11,758 nt of DNA. Source: an uncultured Chlorobiota bacterium (GTDB taxonomy: Bacteria > Bacteroidota > Kapaibacteriia > OLB7). Under the pieces are notes generated by a model that was not told where the DNA came from, did not search any database, and saw only the letters and a program-made list of their open reading frames with translations. Shown one piece after another: positions 7,342 to 11,758 of this stretch. Position numbers and translations under genes: made by a program. The stretch is from positions 1 through 11,758 of the forward strand of contig CAMLOB010000066.1 in assembly GCA_946481475.1 (NCBI GenBank), in the 5' to 3' direction. How positions within the stretch are numbered: position 1 is the first letter of the stretch; the number at the start of each line of letters is the position of its first letter.

Positions 7342-7354
7342 AACCAAAGAGACT
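7342..7354 (+). repeat. Shared leader 13-mer, copy 2
   Basis: AACCAAAGAGACT is identical to 6441-6453. Here it is 28 bases before the ATG at 7383 and upstream of a separate strong ribosome binding site, so it is not needed for ribosome binding at this gene. Confidence 0.45.
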
Positions 7355-7373
7355 ATCAATATTCATCCGGAAC

Positions 7374-7378
7374 GGAGG
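7374..7378 (+). promoter_or_regulatory. Strong Shine-Dalgarno of the T9SS protein gene
   Basis: GGAGG lies 4 bases before the ATG at 7383 and 7 bases before the ATG at 7386. The spacing favours the second ATG, which would shorten the protein by one residue. It is the strongest ribosome binding site in the window. Confidence 0.6.
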
Positions 7379-7382
7379 AACG

Positions 7383-10127
7383 ATGATGAAAAGAATTCTA
7401 CGAACTGCATGGGGCATCTCCATTCTGATGCTGGCGGCAATCATGGGGGTCACAGGGCTGCAGGCGCAGCGATTTCCCTTCACCGATCAGCTTCCCGAAA
7501 AGGAAGAGGGGTGGACCTTCACCGATATTCAGAAGACGGCCGAAGGGTACTGGAAGGCACATCCGGAAAAACTGGAGCAGCATGACGGCTCCTGGGTAAA
7601 GTACAAACGCTGGGAGTGGTTCTGGGAGCAGCGGACCCGGGGAAGCGGGAAGTTCCCGGCTGCCGATCATAACTATCGGGCCTGGGCTTCCTTTGTGGAG
7701 AAGAACGGCGACCTTCTTGCCCGGACCGCATCGGCTGCCGGGGACTGGCATCCGCTGGGACCGAACCGGCTCGGCTCGAAGACCGCCGACGGTCTGGGAC
7801 GATTGAACTGCATCACGTTCCATCCGAGCGATCCGAATACCTTCTGGGTCGGCGCTCCGGCCGGCGGACTCTGGAAAACGACCGACTTCGGACAGACCTG
7901 GACGAACATCACGAACAACCTGCCGGTGCTCGGGGTCAGCGACATCGCGGTTCATCCGGGGAATCCTGACATCATGTACATCGCCACCGGCGACGGCGAC
8001 CTCGGGAGTCTCTCCGGCATCCAGATCGATCTCCCCTTCGAGGATGGCGACACCCGGAGCGTCGGGGTGATGAAGAGCGTTAACGGCGGGGTGACGTGGG
8101 AGCGGACCGGACTGCAGTTTGCCGAAGCCGACCGGATCACGATCCGCAGACTTCTGATGAATCCGGCAAATCCGGACATCCTGCTCGCGGCAAGTTCCAT
8201 CGGCATCCTGGCCACCGCCGACGGCGGAGCGAACTGGGGACAGGTGGTGCAGGCTTACTGCATGGATCTGGAGTTCCACCCGACAAACCCGAACATCGTC
8301 TATGCCTCCACCTTCGGCGGAGGTCAGGACAACCCGACCTATTTCCTCCGGTCGGTCGACGGCGGGGCGAACTGGCAGGCGATCTTTTCCGACGAGAACA
8401 TTCGTCGCATCAAGATCGGCGTGACGCCGGCCCAGCCCGACCGCGTCGATGTCCTCTGTGCGAATCTGAACAGTGGTCTCTACGGCATCTTCAGTTCGCT
8501 TGATGCCGGGGCCACCTTCAACGCCGGAGGCTACGTTCCCGACTCCACAACGGGAGCGCCGAACCTTCTGGGATGGTACGACGGGTCGACGCAGAACGGC
8601 GACTTCTTTCAGGGACAGGGACATTACGATCTGGCCTACGCCATCTCGCCGACCAACCCGGGGGAAATCTACGTCGGGGGAGTCAACACGTGGAAGACAA
8701 CGAACGCCGGCATCGACTGGGGGCTGGCGAACTTCTGGATCAACGAACCGCAGATTATAGCACAGGCCGGTGCCCAGGGAGTGGACTTCGCCCACGCCGA
8801 CAAACATTTCCTCCGCTTCCATCCCCTTCGTCCCGGCTACCTCTTCGAGTGCAACGACGGCGGACTCTGGTACAGTTCGGACAAGGGGACGACCTGGACG
8901 GCGATCACGAACGGACTGGACATCGGCGAGGTCTACCGCATTTCCGTCTCATCGCAGGAACCGAACACGATCATTGCCGGGCGTCAGGATAACGGCAGCT
9001 ATGTGCTGGAGAGCGGAGAATGGCGGAAGGCGTTCGGCGGCGACGGTATGGAGTGTCTGATCGACTACTCGAACCCCGACATCATGTACCACTCGGTCTT
9101 CAACGGCAACTTCGCCCGGTCGTTCAGCCGGTTCAACGAACCGACCGGACAGCGGACCTGGATCTCGGGGAACATTCCCGGTTTCGGCGAAGAGTTCCAG
9201 GGCCCCTGGGTGACGCCGTTCGAGATCGACCCATGGGAGCCGGGGACGATCTACACGGCGATGTACCACGTCTGGAAATCGACGAACCGGGGAGAGTCGT
9301 GGAGCCAGATCTCGCCGATGAACGTCAGCTCGGAGAAGACCGACGAGTTCGGCAATCCGCTGCCGCTTCACATCCGGGCGATGGACATCTCCCCGACGGA
9401 TCCGACGATCATCTATATCGGCACCTTCGAGGACGTCAGTGCGACGTTCGACGGGGGGCGGAACTGGGTGGACATCGGGTTCCGGCAGGACTTCAACCTG
9501 GCGCTGACCGACATCGAGGCCCATCCGGGGAGAGGGGACGTTTGCTTCATTACCCTGTCGGGATATGTTGAGGGGGAGAAGGTCTACGGATGGGTTGACG
9601 GAGAGTGGATCAACCTCTCGCGCAACCTGCCGAACGTCCCGGTCAACTGCGTCACCTACGACGAGCGGGATGACGGCGGTCTCTTTGTCGGAACCGATAT
9701 CGGCGTCTTCCATCTGAGCTTCAGCGACGACTTTGCCGAGTGGACCCCCTTCAACGACGGGCTTCCCCGCGTTCCGGTCACCGATATCGAGATCCATTCA
9801 TCGGTCGGCAACATGCGTGCGGCCACATTCGGTCGGGGTGTCTGGGAGACAAGCCTGAGTCTCTCGGGCGTCGCCGGGGAGGAGAAGAAGGACGGCGTGT
9901 CGATCCGGACAATCTCATCCGAAGGGATCTACCGGCTTCACACAACTTCTCCGGGGGCCGACGAAGAATATCTGATCTTCAACTATCTGGGCGAACGCGT
10001 GAAGGGAGGAAACGTAAAGGGGAGCGAAACGGAGATCGACCTGCGCGGGCAACCGAACGGTCTCTACTACCTGGCGTTGAAGTCTGAAGGATATAAGGAA
10101 TTGCGGAAGATGGTGAAGGTGCAGTAG
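7383..10127 (+). CDS. Secreted BNR/VPS10-like beta-propeller protein with T9SS sorting domain
   Basis: This 914-residue protein has a signal peptide (residues 1-29, cleavage near LQAQ). A tryptophan-rich segment at 57-90 (KRWEWFWEQR) is, from memory, common near the N-terminus of T9SS-exported propeller proteins. A large repeat region at about 122-825 carries nine Asp-box motifs (S/T-x-D/N-x-G-x-x-W/F) at residues 166, 232, 278, 324, 372, 439, 498, 633 and 688. They mark the blades of sialidase/sortilin-like propellers, perhaps two rings. Residues 840-914 match the type A T9SS C-terminal sorting domain: IFNYLGERV, then IDLRGQPNGLYYLAL, then a basic K-M-V-K-V end. It should cross the outer membrane and be anchored or released there. 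No catalytic residues of a named glycosidase are apparent. Binding, adhesion or hydrolysis are all possible. It is probably the last gene of a three-gene operon and ends before a strong hairpin. Confidence 0.9.
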   Translation: MMKRILRTAWGISILMLAAIMGVTGLQAQRFPFTDQLPEKEEGWTFTDIQKTAEGYWKAHPEKLEQHDGSWVKYKRWEWFWEQRTRGSGKFPAADHNYRAWASFVEKNGDLLARTASAAGDWHPLGPNRLGSKTADGLGRLNCITFHPSDPNTFWVGAPAGGLWKTTDFGQTWTNITNNLPVLGVSDIAVHPGNPDIMYIATGDGDLGSLSGIQIDLPFEDGDTRSVGVMKSVNGGVTWERTGLQFAEADRITIRRLLMNPANPDILLAASSIGILATADGGANWGQVVQAYCMDLEFHPTNPNIVYASTFGGGQDNPTYFLRSVDGGANWQAIFSDENIRRIKIGVTPAQPDRVDVLCANLNSGLYGIFSSLDAGATFNAGGYVPDSTTGAPNLLGWYDGSTQNGDFFQGQGHYDLAYAISPTNPGEIYVGGVNTWKTTNAGIDWGLANFWINEPQIIAQAGAQGVDFAHADKHFLRFHPLRPGYLFECNDGGLWYSSDKGTTWTAITNGLDIGEVYRISVSSQEPNTIIAGRQDNGSYVLESGEWRKAFGGDGMECLIDYSNPDIMYHSVFNGNFARSFSRFNEPTGQRTWISGNIPGFGEEFQGPWVTPFEIDPWEPGTIYTAMYHVWKSTNRGESWSQISPMNVSSEKTDEFGNPLPLHIRAMDISPTDPTIIYIGTFEDVSATFDGGRNWVDIGFRQDFNLALTDIEAHPGRGDVCFITLSGYVEGEKVYGWVDGEWINLSRNLPNVPVNCVTYDERDDGGLFVGTDIGVFHLSFSDDFAEWTPFNDGLPRVPVTDIEIHSSVGNMRAATFGRGVWETSLSLSGVAGEEKKDGVSIRTISSEGIYRLHTTSPGADEEYLIFNYLGERVKGGNVKGSETEIDLRGQPNGLYYLALKSEGYKELRKMVKVQ

Positions 10128-10151
10128 AGGCGAAGCATGCACACGTAGAAG

Positions 10152-10194
10152 AGGAATGCGGATCGATGGGAGTTTTCCGTCGATCCGCATTTCT
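10152..10194. terminator. Hairpin terminator between convergent genes
   Basis: AATGCGGATCGA (10155-10166) pairs perfectly with TCGATCCGCATT (10180-10191). Flanking pairs at 10152-10154/10192-10194 and inner pairs in the loop extend it. It starts 25 bases after the stop of the T9SS protein gene. The T-tract is short (TTTCTGT) on the plus strand. On the minus strand the hairpin is followed by a pyrimidine-rich TTCCTCTTCT, so it may act in both directions. Confidence 0.75.
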
Positions 10195-10198
10195 GTAA

Positions 10199-11758
<1,560 letters not shown>

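Noticed and set aside
7398..9797. Two long minus-strand open frames (474 and 282 codons) opposite the T9SS protein gene
   Set aside because: Both are shadows of a well-supported gene. Their translations have low-complexity V/R/D/G composition and no domains.

Overview
The window is GC-rich chromosomal DNA from a bacterium that probably belongs to the Bacteroidota/Chlorobiota (FCB) group. The best marker is a 914-residue secreted protein (7383-10127) that ends in a type IX secretion (T9SS) sorting domain. A lipoprotein and an outer-membrane barrel candidate precede it, and Shine-Dalgarno sequences are mostly weak or absent. The base composition argues against a typical AT-rich Bacteroidetes genome. 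A Kapabacteria-, Ignavibacteria- or Rhodothermia-like lineage is possible, but this is inference.

Layout: (1) 84-1224, plus strand, queD-queC, two steps of 7-deazaguanine (preQ0/queuosine) synthesis. (2) 1225-1429, a convergent gap of short intergenic repeats and a hairpin. (3) 1430-4903, minus strand, a large AddB-type nuclease with an iron-sulphur cluster signature. (4) 4904-5123, an AT-rich repeat gap. (5) 5124-5483, minus strand, a small VOC-fold protein that seems to lack the usual metal ligands. (6) 5484-5686, a divergent intergenic region. (7) 5687-10127, plus strand, three envelope genes in a row: lipoprotein, barrel-like protein, and a BNR/VPS10-like beta-propeller protein with the T9SS domain. 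(8) 10152-10194, a strong hairpin between convergent genes. (9) 10199-11758, minus strand, the large subunit of methylmalonyl-CoA mutase, cut by the window edge at its N-terminus.

The queD/queC pair works in one pathway. The three envelope genes are likely co-transcribed and may form one surface module, and two of them share a 13-base element in their leaders. The other genes look like separate housekeeping units.

Most worth a second look is the mutase 3' end. Homology appears to stop at about 10390, and the remaining 63 codons are read through a repeat island (C7 tracts, an inverted-repeat hairpin, two 26-bp direct repeats). Similar repeat islands fill three other gene borders (1-60, 1239-1420, 4905-5035) but are absent within the envelope cluster. 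I saw no tRNA, rRNA, CRISPR array, transposase or known defence system, and no clear case for a wholly new system.
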